Below, piece after piece: positions 1-7,221 of a DNA stretch of 63,136 nucleotides. The position numbers and the translations under genes are program-made. Location of the stretch: NCBI GenBank assembly GCA_005879255.1, contig VBKY01000145.1:1-63136 (forward strand). The letters run 5' to 3'. The notes under the pieces are model-generated. The model had not been told where the DNA came from. It was given only the letters and a program-made list of their open reading frames with translations, and did not search any database. Within the stretch, counting starts at the first letter, position 1. The number at the start of each line of letters is the position of its first letter. The stretch comes from Deltaproteobacteria bacterium (GTDB lineage Bacteria > Desulfobacterota_B > Binatia > UBA9968).

Positions 1-2
1 TG

Positions 3-443
3 CTGCGCCTGCCGACGGGTATTTTCTACGCGCAAGGCGTGAAGGCCAACGTGCTCTTCTTCGACCGCAAACCCGCGCAGGAAAAAGCGTGGACCGAAAA
101 GCTTTGGATCTACGATTTTCGGACCAACAAGCACTTCACTCTCAAAGAAAACCAACTCAAGCGCTCCGATCTCGACGACTTTGTCGCCTGCTACCACGCC
201 GCGAACCGTCACCAGCGTACCGAGAGCGAACGCTTCAAGTGCTTCAACTACGACGACCTCGTCAAACGCGACAAAATCAACCTCGACATCTTCTGGCTCA
301 AAGACGAATCCCTTGAAGACTCCGCGAATCTTCCCCCTCCCGACATCATTGCTGCAGAAATTGTGGAGGATCTGGAGGCCGCGCTCGCACAATTTGCGGA
401 AATCGCTGCGGATTTGAGTGGAGAAGAGAAGCGCGAGACATAA
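3..443 (+). CDS. hsdM: Type I restriction-modification methyltransferase subunit HsdM, C-terminal part
   Basis: The frame is open from the window edge and starts with residues LRLPTGIFYAQGVKANVLFF, the typical late segment of HsdM N6-adenine methyltransferases just after the catalytic domain. The C-terminal end (FWLKDESLEDSANLPPPDIIAAEIVEDLEAAL) matches the helical tail that packs on the HsdS specificity subunit. In the family, HsdM transfers methyl from S-adenosylmethionine to adenine in the HsdM2S complex. Only about 146 residues are present; the catalytic motifs lie upstream of the window. The next gene is a four-helix-bundle protein often found beside hsdM/hsdS. No hsdS or hsdR is seen downstream here. 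Confidence 0.88.
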   Translation: MRLPTGIFYAQGVKANVLFFDRKPAQEKAWTEKLWIYDFRTNKHFTLKENQLKRSDLDDFVACYHAANRHQRTESERFKCFNYDDLVKRDKINLDIFWLKDESLEDSANLPPPDIIAAEIVEDLEAALAQFAEIAADLSGEEKRET

Positions 444-470
444 GGTGACTGCGCGTGGCGCGGTAGCGTA

Positions 471-1262
471 ATGAGCGGTGATACTTCCACATTGCGGCCG
501 CACGGCGGTTACCGGAGGCTGCGCTCATTTCAGGTAACGGAGATCATCTACGACGGCACGGTCGCTTTCTGCGATCGGTTCATCGATAAGCGGTCGCGAA
601 CGCATGATCAGATGGTCCAGGCGGCGCGCAGCGGGCGTCAGAACATCGCCGAGGGTAGCCGGGCGTCGGCGACTTCGAGTCAGACCGAGCTGCGGCTCGT
701 AAACGTTGCCCGCGCGAGCCTCGATGAGCTGCTGCTCGACTACGAAGACTTTCTGCGCCAGCGGAAGTTGAAGCATTGGGAGAAGGACGCCCCAGAGGCG
801 CGGCTGGTGCGCGATGTGGGGGTAAGAAGAGATCGGACGGATCAAACGAATCAGACTGATCGGTCGGATCAGGCGGATCACAAGAAAAACTACTCGCACT
901 GGCTCGAACACCGCGAGCCGGCGGTAGTTGCCAACGCGATGATCTGTTTGATTCACCAGGCCAACTATCTGCTCGACCGCCAGATCCACGGGCTGGAGCG
1001 GCAGTTCGTCGAAGAGGGCGGCTACAGCGAGCGGCTTGCCGCGGCGCGGTTGGAAAAGCGGAGGCAGGCGATCTCTCATCCGACGGATCTGTCGGATCCG
1101 ACCGATCGGTCGGATAAATCAAAGACACTGCCTGCCGCGCCAAACTGTGCTGTCTGCGGCAAGCCGATGGTGTTGCGCACGGCACGCAAGGGAGCCAAGA
1201 CCGGCTCGCAGTTCTGGGGCTGTTCAGGTTACCCGCAGTGCAAATCAACTTTGCGGCTGTAA
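471..1262 (+). CDS. Four-helix-bundle (S23/Avd-like) protein with C4 zinc ribbon and repeat insertions
   Basis: The 263-residue protein has an N-terminal four-helix-bundle domain (about residues 15-110: ARSGRQNIAEGSRA, ELRLVNVARASLDELLLDYEDFL) of the S23/Avd-like type. The C-terminus is a topoisomerase-type C4 zinc ribbon (CAVCGKPM to CSGYPQC, residues about 224-258). Two low-complexity stretches rich in D, S, T, Q and R (DRTDQTNQTDRSDQADH near residue 125; PTDLSDPTDRSD near 205) come from near-repeated GATC/GGAT-type DNA. Such proteins often sit in type I restriction loci; their biochemical role is unknown. No clear ribosome binding site precedes the ATG. The gene is intact as read. Confidence 0.72.
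   Translation: MSGDTSTLRPHGGYRRLRSFQVTEIIYDGTVAFCDRFIDKRSRTHDQMVQAARSGRQNIAEGSRASATSSQTELRLVNVARASLDELLLDYEDFLRQRKLKHWEKDAPEARLVRDVGVRRDRTDQTNQTDRSDQADHKKNYSHWLEHREPAVVANAMICLIHQANYLLDRQIHGLERQFVEEGGYSERLAAARLEKRRQAISHPTDLSDPTDRSDKSKTLPAAPNCAVCGKPMVLRTARKGAKTGSQFWGCSGYPQCKSTLRL
829..880 (+). repeat. Low-complexity GATC/GGAT repeat inside the four-helix-bundle gene, copy 1
   Basis: Short units such as GATCGGACGGATCA, CAGACTGATCGGTCGGATCA and GGCGGATCA follow each other in frame and encode a D/S/T/Q-rich linker. A second stretch of the same composition lies at about 1077-1121 in the same gene. Both interrupt otherwise ordinary sequence without breaking the frame. Confidence 0.6.
1077..1121 (+). 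repeat. Low-complexity GATC/GGAT repeat inside the four-helix-bundle gene, copy 2
   Basis: Units GACGGATCTGTCGGATC and CGACCGATCGGTCGGATA encode PTDLSDPTDRSD just before the zinc ribbon. The composition matches the stretch at 829-880, which suggests the same kind of insertion or slippage at two places in one gene. Confidence 0.6.
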
Positions 1263-1468
1263 GCTTCATGTCCGAGTACTTCCATAAGGAACGAAAACAT
1301 CACTATCTCGATTAAGCAGACTCTCGAGTCGCCGGAAGGCGACGAGAACATGGTCGTCCTATTGGCTGTCGAGTCAGGCAGCCGGGCGTGGGGATTTGAC
1401 TCTACTGCGGCGGACCGGACCACAGTATTTCGACTTTCTAGCTGACTCACTGATCAAGGAGCCGTGAA

Positions 1469-2554
1469 ATGATTCGCACGTTGGTGATGATTGCACTACT
1501 GATTTTACCTCATTCGGTCTATGGGCAGGCGAAGGGATGGGAAAAGGAATGGACCGATGCGCTGGAAGGCGCGAAGAAAGAAGGCAAGTTGGTGGTGGCG
1601 ACTTCGCCGGACCCGGTCATGCGTGAGATCGCCGCTAAGTTTAAAGCGCGCTATGGCATCACCGTGGAGCATTTGGCGGGGTCGTCGAGCCAACTGGCCG
1701 ACCGGTTAGGAACCGAGCGGCGGGCGGGGATAAATACCGTCGATGTTTTTCTCGCCGGTATTCAGACGGTAGCAAATATTCTTTACCCGGAGAAGATGCT
1801 CGATCCCCTCAAGCCGGCATTGATCCTTCCGGAAGTGGTGGATCAGAAAAAATGGAAGAGAGGTAAACCGTGGTTCATCGATCCGGAAGAACGCTACGTA
1901 CTGCGGGTCTATAGCACCATCACCGGCCTGCTACACATAAACACGGAGCACGTGAAGTCAGGCGAATTAACCAATGCCACCGACCTGCTGCAAACCAAAT
2001 GGCGCGGGAAGATCGCGACCGAAGACCCGACGGTCGCAGGAAGCGGCAGCAACACGGCGGCACGGATCTACCTCCAAATGGGGGAAGATTTTGTCAAAAG
2101 ACTTTATCTTGGTCAGAAGGTGGTCCTCACGCGAGAGCGGCGCCAACTCACGGATTGGCTGGCGCGAGGAACCTACCCGATTTCCTTTGGCGCGCAAAGC
2201 TCGGACGTGGACAAGATGATCAAAGAGGGATTCCCATTAAAGGAAGTTTATGGGTTTCCCGATATGCCGCCGGCTTTAACCGGCTCGCCTTGGTTGCTGA
2301 CTCTCATGAACAAAGCGCCGCACCCGAACGCCGCGCGGGTCTTTGTGAATTGGATCGTTTCAAAGGAGGGGTTGGAGATTTATGCCCGTGCCGAGGGCCG
2401 GGCGGCCTTGCGCACGGATACCGACGAGTCGTTCCTCTCAGCCGAGGAACGGCCAAAAGAAGGGATCAAATACTTCGACACTTACGATTGGCAATTTACC
2501 GTGACGGAAAAAGAAAAAATCCGGCTCCGGTTGAAAGAGCTGCTCGGTCGCTGA
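1469..2554 (+). CDS. ABC transporter substrate-binding protein, Fe3+/family 1 type
   Basis: This 361-residue protein starts with a signal peptide (MIRTLVMIALLILPHSVYG, probable cleavage before QAK), so it should be periplasmic. The motif GAKKEGKLVVATSPDPVMREIAAKFKARYGI and the later SPWLLTLMNKAPHPNAARVFVNWIVSKEGLEIYA are the hallmark first strand and C-terminal hinge helix of extracellular solute-binding proteins related to ferric and polyamine binding proteins. The ATG is preceded by AAGGAG. The next gene begins 18 bases after the stop, so the two are probably one transcript. No permease or ATPase is adjacent. The ligand cannot be told from sequence; iron is not assured, since many relatives bind organic anions. 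Confidence 0.85.
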   Translation: MIRTLVMIALLILPHSVYGQAKGWEKEWTDALEGAKKEGKLVVATSPDPVMREIAAKFKARYGITVEHLAGSSSQLADRLGTERRAGINTVDVFLAGIQTVANILYPEKMLDPLKPALILPEVVDQKKWKRGKPWFIDPEERYVLRVYSTITGLLHINTEHVKSGELTNATDLLQTKWRGKIATEDPTVAGSGSNTAARIYLQMGEDFVKRLYLGQKVVLTRERRQLTDWLARGTYPISFGAQSSDVDKMIKEGFPLKEVYGFPDMPPALTGSPWLLTLMNKAPHPNAARVFVNWIVSKEGLEIYARAEGRAALRTDTDESFLSAEERPKEGIKYFDTYDWQFTVTEKEKIRLRLKELLGR

Positions 2555-2572
2555 AGGAGGCTTTTGGATACT

Positions 2573-3571
2573 ATGCGCATTCTTCTATTGCGGCCGGAAA
2601 GCGATGATCCTTCGCCGATCGATCAGTCCCTTGGCGCCCGGTTGTGGGCGCAGACGCGGGTCAATAATGAAGAAATTGTTGTTACGGAAGAAATTTTCCA
2701 GCGCGATGACGCCGATCTCGAAAGAAAACTAGCGCGTTGGCGAGATGACAAGGTTTCGGCCGTGATCGGGGCGACCAACGTTCCGGAGTCAACTCGCCTT
2801 GGAGAATTGGCCGCAAAGATGAATCTCTTGTGCTTCGTTGCCAACAATAACCCTGTGGTTTGGCAGGGCCGCCGGCAGGTATTTCACATCGGACTGCCGA
2901 CCCGCCAGACGACTGCCGCTGTGGCAGCGCTCATCGAAAAAAATAACCTACGGCGTGTTCTTCTGCTCCATGACCAGACAGAGTTCCAAAGCCGTGTCGC
3001 TTCTAGCATGGAGGGCGCGTTAAAAACCCGCGGGATGGACGCGAGATCCCAGCCGGTGTTGTTCGAGGAAGGCATTCAGTTCCCACGCGGCTGGAAGCCC
3101 GATTTGATTTACGTGATCTTTTCCAGCGAGCAAAAAGCTTTGCGGGTTGCGCAGATGATCAGAAACATCGCGCTGGATATTCCTCTCCTGTTCGGCCGCT
3201 CGCTCTTGAGAGAGAGTTTCTTGGTGTCGCTCGGCGATCATACGGGTGAGTGCTGGTTTGTCGATATGTTTCATCGAAACGGCCATCAGACGCCGGCGCA
3301 ACAGAAGTTTTTCCAAGCGATGACAGCCAACGGCGTGCAGATACCGACGGCGAATCATGCCTTTGGCTGGGATGGCATGGCACATTGCGCGGCGGCGTTA
3401 AACTTTGCCGGGAGCGATCCGTTACGCGCTATCGATTATCTGGAATCTCGGGTAACGCTGGAAGGCGCCAGCGGTGCTTGTTGTTTCAGCCGCGAGAATC
3501 ACAACGGGCGATTCGAGCCGGGCCCGCATACGATTACGCGGTGGCGTAATCATCACCTTGAAGATGTGTAA
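2573..3571 (+). CDS. Periplasmic binding-protein-like domain protein (branched-chain amino acid receptor fold), no signal peptide
   Basis: The 332-residue product has the type I periplasmic-binding-protein layout: VSAVIGATNVPESTRLGELAAKMNLLCFVANNNP, then LRRVLLLHDQTEFQSRVASSMEGALKTRGM, then a closing segment near AFGWDGMAHCAAALNFAGSDP. This resembles the Leu/Ile/Val-binding family (Peripla_BP_6). Unlike true receptors it lacks an export signal, so it may act in the cytoplasm as a sensor, or the signal has been lost. The start at the ATG at 2573 is chosen because MRILLLRPES begins the first strand; an in-frame TTG nine bases earlier sits closer to the AAGGAGG at 2554-2560. It follows the preceding binding-protein gene closely. 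Confidence 0.65.
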   Translation: MRILLLRPESDDPSPIDQSLGARLWAQTRVNNEEIVVTEEIFQRDDADLERKLARWRDDKVSAVIGATNVPESTRLGELAAKMNLLCFVANNNPVVWQGRRQVFHIGLPTRQTTAAVAALIEKNNLRRVLLLHDQTEFQSRVASSMEGALKTRGMDARSQPVLFEEGIQFPRGWKPDLIYVIFSSEQKALRVAQMIRNIALDIPLLFGRSLLRESFLVSLGDHTGECWFVDMFHRNGHQTPAQQKFFQAMTANGVQIPTANHAFGWDGMAHCAAALNFAGSDPLRAIDYLESRVTLEGASGACCFSRENHNGRFEPGPHTITRWRNHHLEDV

Positions 3572-3623
3572 TTGGCTCAAGGAAGTATCAGGGGAGGCGT
3601 TAAGGTATGGAATGCAGGCATTA

Positions 3624-3680
3624 AGCAAACGGGGTCAGCAAACGGGGTCAGGTCAGCAAACGGGGTCAGAGAACTTTTTT
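3624..3680. repeat. Tandem 13-mer AGCAAACGGGGTC repeat with adjoining hairpin
   Basis: Three copies of AGCAAACGGGGTC occur at 3624-3636, 3637-3649 and 3654-3666, followed by CAGAGAACTTTTTTCTGCC and, further on, AGGGAGAAAAGT, which can pair with ACTTTTTTCT. The GGGGTCAGAGAAC text resembles the flanks of REP-associated tyrosine transposase (RAYT) elements as I recall them. No transposase gene is present. The whole gap 3572-3820 holds only this repeat and no supportable gene. Confidence 0.5.
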
Positions 3681-3820
3681 CTGCCGAATCTAGGGAGAAA
3701 AGTGGACGGGCTGGATTTCCATTGAGGTTGGACGTAAGCGGCGCTCATAACGATTGTCTCGGTATTTGATCTCGGCGGCTAACTAATAACTTGACTTACA
3801 CTTGAGTAATCTACGCTGTT

Positions 3821-4816
3821 TCAGCGTGTCCTAGTTTGAGGGAATCCTTCCCGTTCCAAATCTTGTACTAGAGAAGCGTCGACAAAGCTTATTGGGTTGG
3901 CGCCGGCTAAACCTTTTAGCAATCCTTTAACACTTTCTAAATCCACCGCGATAGTTTTCTGCAACTGTTTTTGACCGTAGATGCGGTAGACTTCCGCTAA
4001 GATCTCCGGGTCGTCGATGCGGACGTATTTGGCGAGGACTTTGATCGCCGAATCTTTGTCGTTGCGTGTTTCTTGAACCGCTTCATAGTAGGCGCGCAGG
4101 ACGCGGAGGACGGTGTCGCGGTTCGATTTGATGAAAGATCGGCGCGTGCTCAGCGGAGAGTTGATGTAAGGAATGCCGTAATCGGCAGCGTCGACGAGCT
4201 CGCGCAGGCCCATCTTGATGCCGCGGAGATTGCTCGGAGCGGAAATCATACCGCCATCGACAAAACCTTTCACGACGGAAATCAACAATTCCGGCATGCC
4301 GCCTCGAATAGCTAAAACGGTGAGATCTTTATTCCGCTGAAATCCCCAGCGCTCGAGCAACAGACTCAAAACCAGATCGGGCGAGTCGCCTAGGTTACTG
4401 ACGCCGATCTTCCTACCTTTGAGATCTTCGATTCTTCTAATCTCCGGTTTGGTCATCAGAGAAAACACCGCGACTTTGATGGTGTTGGCGATGATGGCCA
4501 AGTCGGCGCCGCGAAGCGTCGAGCGCACGACGGCTGGCGGTGAAGCGCGGACGAAGTGCACTTCACCGGCGAGCAGCGCTTCGATGGCGACGCCGCGAAT
4601 GTAGGTCAACTCGACGTCGACGCCGTGTTTGTCGAATAGTTTTTTATCTTTGGCGACCCAGAGTGGCAGCATCGCGCCGCTAATGGAGCTGTAGGCGATG
4701 CGGATGGGGGCGGCGTGGACGAAGGGTGGCAATGTCGCAACTAGGACTGCAGTGACGAGCAACGGGAAAATTAAAACTTGGCGGGCGGGCATGGTCCTTA
4801 CTCTCGGGAGTGACAT
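3821..4816 (-). CDS. ABC transporter substrate-binding protein, NMT1/SsuA-like
   Basis: From the ATG at 4816 the product has 331 residues, with signal peptide MSLPRVRTMPARQVLIFPLLVTAVLVATLPPFVHA and mature start APIRIAYSS. IRIAYSSISGAMLPLWVAKDKKLFDKHGVDVELTYI is the classic N-terminal motif of the NMT1/SsuA/TauA binding-protein family, and DLKGRKIGVSNLGDSPDLVLSLLLERWG is the second family motif. Members carry nitrate, sulfonates, taurine, pyrimidine precursors or aromatic acids. Starts at 4840 and 4792 are also possible. The gene is last in a minus-strand set behind a diiron-oxidase-like gene and a bicupin gene, which suggests uptake of their substrate. No permease is adjacent. Confidence 0.85.
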   Translation of the reverse strand: MSLPRVRTMPARQVLIFPLLVTAVLVATLPPFVHAAPIRIAYSSISGAMLPLWVAKDKKLFDKHGVDVELTYIRGVAIEALLAGEVHFVRASPPAVVRSTLRGADLAIIANTIKVAVFSLMTKPEIRRIEDLKGRKIGVSNLGDSPDLVLSLLLERWGFQRNKDLTVLAIRGGMPELLISVVKGFVDGGMISAPSNLRGIKMGLRELVDAADYGIPYINSPLSTRRSFIKSNRDTVLRVLRAYYEAVQETRNDKDSAIKVLAKYVRIDDPEILAEVYRIYGQKQLQKTIAVDLESVKGLLKGLAGANPISFVDASLVQDLEREGFPQTRTR

Positions 4817-4851
4817 GAAACCTGAGTACGCGAGCAGCACCCCTATCCCTT

Positions 4852-4875
4852 CCTTCCCCCGGCGACGGGGGAAGG
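4852..4875. repeat. CCTTCCCCC / GGGGGAAGG hairpin
   Basis: Nine-base arms CCTTCCCCC and GGGGGAAGG flank a six-base loop GGCGAC. It lies just upstream of the binding-protein gene and resembles the GC-rich hairpin at 16469-16491. There is no T-run, so it is more likely a dispersed intergenic repeat than a terminator. Confidence 0.55.
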
Positions 4876-4914
4876 AGGAAGACAGTCTCGGAAAAATAAT
4901 TTAGTTAATTGATG

Positions 4915-5661
4915 CTACGCGGCAGCGCTGGTGGCGTCGACTTTCTGACCCTGCACGACGTACGCCATGTAAATGCAGTCTGCCATAGCGCGACGCATGT
5001 TGTTTTTCATCAGCTGAGCTTCGATGCAGGCCTCCTGCAGCTCTTTGGTGTCGGCGTATTTTTTCAAGATCTCTTTTCTGAGCACGCCGTGTTCGACGTC
5101 GACGTCGGCGTGGAGTTTGTAAAACGTCAAGGCATCGTCGGGGACCCATTTATAGTGTTTGCGGAACGTGTCGAGATCACGTGACATCGCTTTGGCCGTG
5201 TCGTCTCCCTCGGAGACGGCGACGCCGAGCAGCCAAGAGGTCTTGAAGGCCGCGTTGGCAAAGCTGTCGACGGCGAACTTGACGCCATAGAGCGGCTCGG
5301 AATGGCGCACGGACTCACGATCCATTCCCAGACCGACGCAGACATCCAGCCAATATTCGGGATGGGGCTTGTGAGACTTGCCGATCAGATCTTCGCCTTC
5401 CTCCTCGATCGCTTTGGGGAGCCACATGCGGCGTACTTCGACATGGGGACAGTTATAAAGTATCGCGTACTCTTTGATCGGTACTTGTTTCGTGAAATAG
5501 TAGCGCTCCTTGGCCCAGCCTTGCAATTGTTCTTTGCTGCATTTGCCTTCGCGAAAGATCGCTTCCCACGGATGCGGCGGGCGTTGGTGATCTTGCCGGG
5601 TGGCTTCGAAGAACGTGGTGATGAATTCATCTGGGCTGAGTTTGCGGTCAAGGGTGAACAT
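4915..5661 (-). CDS. Heme-oxygenase-like (PqqC/TENA fold) probable diiron oxidase
   Basis: This 248-residue all-helical protein resembles PqqC (KERYYFTKQVPIKEYAILYNCP) but carries metal ligands that PqqC lacks. These are EDLIGKSH (E-x6-H) near residue 100, VSEGDD near 160, and HADVDVEH (H-x3-D-x2-H) near residue 195. That spacing is known in heme-oxygenase-like diiron oxidases (CADD, UndA and SznF groups), which use O2 for C-C cleavage, N-oxygenation or self-sacrificing reactions. GAGGAGCC precedes the ATG at 5661; the longer frame to 5769 runs through a palindromic repeat and is not used. It lies between a gentisate-dioxygenase-like bicupin and a binding protein on the same strand. No other PQQ genes are present. 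The substrate is unknown. Confidence 0.72.
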   Translation of the reverse strand: MFTLDRKLSPDEFITTFFEATRQDHQRPPHPWEAIFREGKCSKEQLQGWAKERYYFTKQVPIKEYAILYNCPHVEVRRMWLPKAIEEEGEDLIGKSHKPHPEYWLDVCVGLGMDRESVRHSEPLYGVKFAVDSFANAAFKTSWLLGVAVSEGDDTAKAMSRDLDTFRKHYKWVPDDALTFYKLHADVDVEHGVLRKEILKKYADTKELQEACIEAQLMKNNMRRAMADCIYMAYVVQGQKVDATSAAA

Positions 5662-5680
5662 GATTCGTGGCTCCTCGTGC

Positions 5681-5709
5681 GGGGAGGGCACGGCATGCCG
5701 TGCCCCTAC
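5681..5709. repeat. GTAGGGGC-family palindrome, copy 1
   Basis: The core GGGCACGGCATGCCGTGCCC (5686-5705) is a perfect 20-base palindrome with a CCCCTAC right arm; the left arm is degenerate. The same core recurs at 28038-28065 and, diverged, at 31714-31740. It sits between the bicupin and diiron-oxidase genes. Confidence 0.75.
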
Positions 5710-5731
5710 AATGATATGATCGTCGACGGGG

Positions 5732-6745
5732 TTAATTCTTGGCGTCTTCGCGATAGTGGCCGATCGCATCCATCAGCGGCTTATCAGACATCACAAAAAA
5801 TATCGCCGGATCTTTCGACGTGTTCTCATGACAATGAAAATTCCACAGCGGGACGACGAAGGAATCTCCTTGTTCCCACTCGTAACGCTTATCGCCAACG
5901 TAGCTGACGCCGCTGCCGCGCCACACATGATAGATGGTCGAACTTGTATGTCGATGACTCTTGGTTTTTTCGCCGGCACGGAGCATGTGAATCTGGCAAG
6001 CCATGGTCGGCAGTGTCGGGCCACCGGTAACCGGGTTGGTGTAATCCAGCACGATACCGTCGTAGGGATCACCCGGCTGTTCGCCGACTTTGTTCAATGC
6101 ATTTTCCGTGTCAGCCCATTTGTAACAGAAGGCGGGTGGCTGAATCGAATTCTGTTTTATCCACGAAGGACGCAGCGCACCTACTGTCGCTAATGTGTAG
6201 CCTTCGGGCTTGGTCACTGTCTGCTTCTTGCGTGGATCGGGCTCGTGGAAATCGGTTTCCAATAGCCGGACCAGCGGCGCGTCGAGACCATCGAGCCACA
6301 TCATCGGCTCGCCGCGGTTCTCGTGGTCGTGCCAAGTCCAGCTGGGCGTGGTGACAAAATCGCCTTCGCCGATCTCAAAAGATTCGCCTTCGACGATGAG
6401 GCGGGTGCCGTGGCCCTTCACGATAAATCGTATCGCGCCGGCCATGTGCCGGTGCGATAAGGCGTCTTCCCCGGGTTTGAGCAGTTGAAGATTTAACACC
6501 AGTGTGCGCGATGTGCCGTTTTTGAGCGATGGATTCCACAGCTGAATCACGCGCCGAAACGACACGTCCAATCCGACGACGTCGCCGGCTTTATCCATCG
6601 CAGCGAAAAGGTCCTTCCCTTTCCAGAGGCAAGATTCGAAAGACGGCACCGGCTCGCGGTAAGCATCACCCTGCACGTTCTGCCAGTAGCCTTTGAAATT
6701 CTTGCTTTGGAGCTCCTCTTCGAAAGCCTTCAGTGCCTCAGACAT
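5732..6745 (-). CDS. Gentisate 1,2-dioxygenase-like bicupin
   Basis: The 337-residue protein contains two cupin barrels. Cupin 1 has SHRHMAGAIRFIVKGHG with DFVTTPSWTWHDH (about residues 100-150); cupin 2 has KSHRHTSSTIYHVWRGSG with SFVVPLWNFHCHEN (about 265-315). Layout and length match gentisate/1-hydroxy-2-naphthoate/salicylate ring-cleaving dioxygenases, which use Fe(II) and O2 to open aromatic rings. Both barrels keep HxH plus a later His, so metal could bind in either. GGAGGTAAACGCC precedes the ATG at 6745, which fixes the start. It is the first gene of a minus-strand set followed by the diiron-oxidase-like gene and a binding protein. Exact substrate is not assured. Confidence 0.8.
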   Translation of the reverse strand: MSEALKAFEEELQSKNFKGYWQNVQGDAYREPVPSFESCLWKGKDLFAAMDKAGDVVGLDVSFRRVIQLWNPSLKNGTSRTLVLNLQLLKPGEDALSHRHMAGAIRFIVKGHGTRLIVEGESFEIGEGDFVTTPSWTWHDHENRGEPMMWLDGLDAPLVRLLETDFHEPDPRKKQTVTKPEGYTLATVGALRPSWIKQNSIQPPAFCYKWADTENALNKVGEQPGDPYDGIVLDYTNPVTGGPTLPTMACQIHMLRAGEKTKSHRHTSSTIYHVWRGSGVSYVGDKRYEWEQGDSFVVPLWNFHCHENTSKDPAIFFVMSDKPLMDAIGHYREDAKN

Positions 6746-6826
6746 GGCGTTTACCTCCATTTGTGCTATGTGGCTTTATCTAGCCCAATTCCCGCCGACG
6801 TTGCAAGGTGTGAGATCGAGGAGGCA

Positions 6827-6846
6827 ATGGAGTATTGGAGTAATGG
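6827..6846. repeat. TGGAGTATTGGAGT-family repeat, short copy
   Basis: ATGGAGTATTGGAGTAATGG matches the left arms of the longer inverted repeats at 10412-10480 and 37961-38040. Here only one arm is present, so this may be a decayed or half element. Confidence 0.5.
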
Positions 6847-7097
6847 GAAAAGCGTTGGACAGTTAACACTTGGGCCTCGCTGCACTCAAGCTCGGCCGTT
6901 TGCCTCACAAATTTGTCCAGCAAAATCTCAACAGTATTTACCAATTTGCCTCAATCTTCGCGAAGCATGTCTGTGGTGCGGCGATTGCAATCATCTTCAT
7001 CGCGCTACTGTGGTGTTTCCGAAATCCGTTGGATAACTTGGACATCATTCGGTCAAATCAGCCTAAGGCTGAGACGACCCGGAGTCCAGGAATCTTT

Positions 7098-7121
7098 GTA
7101 GGGGCGTATGGCATACGCCCC
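7098..7121. repeat. GTAGGGGC-family palindrome, copy 2
   Basis: GTA is followed by GGGGCGTATG, a central G and CATACGCCCC, a 21-base palindrome with a one-base centre. The outer GTAGGGGC arm is conserved with the other copies while the inner sequence (GTATGGCATAC) differs. Confidence 0.7.
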
Positions 7122-7221
7122 GGGGTGGATGCCGGCTTTCGCCAGCATGACAACGAACAGGCAAAATGACTTTTTCAACGAACTTTAATCAGAGCACGAG
7201 AATGATCCAGGAGGATATCAC

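Larger units (their letters stand above)
6746..7221. other. 476-base intergenic region with dispersed repeats, no supportable gene
   Basis: The space holds a TGGAGTATTGGAGT-type repeat near 6827-6846, a GTAGGGGC-family palindrome at 7098-7121 and a GATGCCGGCTTTCGCCAGCATGAC repeat near 7129-7152. The open frames here run through these repeats and have no family resemblance. It separates divergent genes (bicupin on minus, haloperoxidase on plus), so both promoters should lie inside, but no convincing -35/-10 pair was found. Confidence 0.6.

Noticed and set aside
471..1262. Accessory protein of a diversity-generating retroelement (Avd-like fold)
   Set aside because: No reverse transcriptase, template repeat or variable repeat is visible; the restriction locus explains the context better.
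1263..1468. RNA gene or small gene between the four-helix-bundle and binding-protein genes
   Set aside because: No cloverleaf, no supported frame and no repeat of the families seen elsewhere.
3624..3680. CRISPR-like array of short direct repeats
   Set aside because: Units are only 13 bases, nearly contiguous and without spacers of regular length; no cas genes are present.
4915..5661. PqqC, pyrroloquinoline quinone biosynthesis
   Set aside because: No pqqA, B, D or E gene nearby, and metal ligands absent from PqqC are present.
6870..7169. 99-residue open frame between the bicupin and haloperoxidase genes
   Set aside because: It runs through a GTAGGGGC palindrome and another dispersed repeat, with no ribosome binding site.
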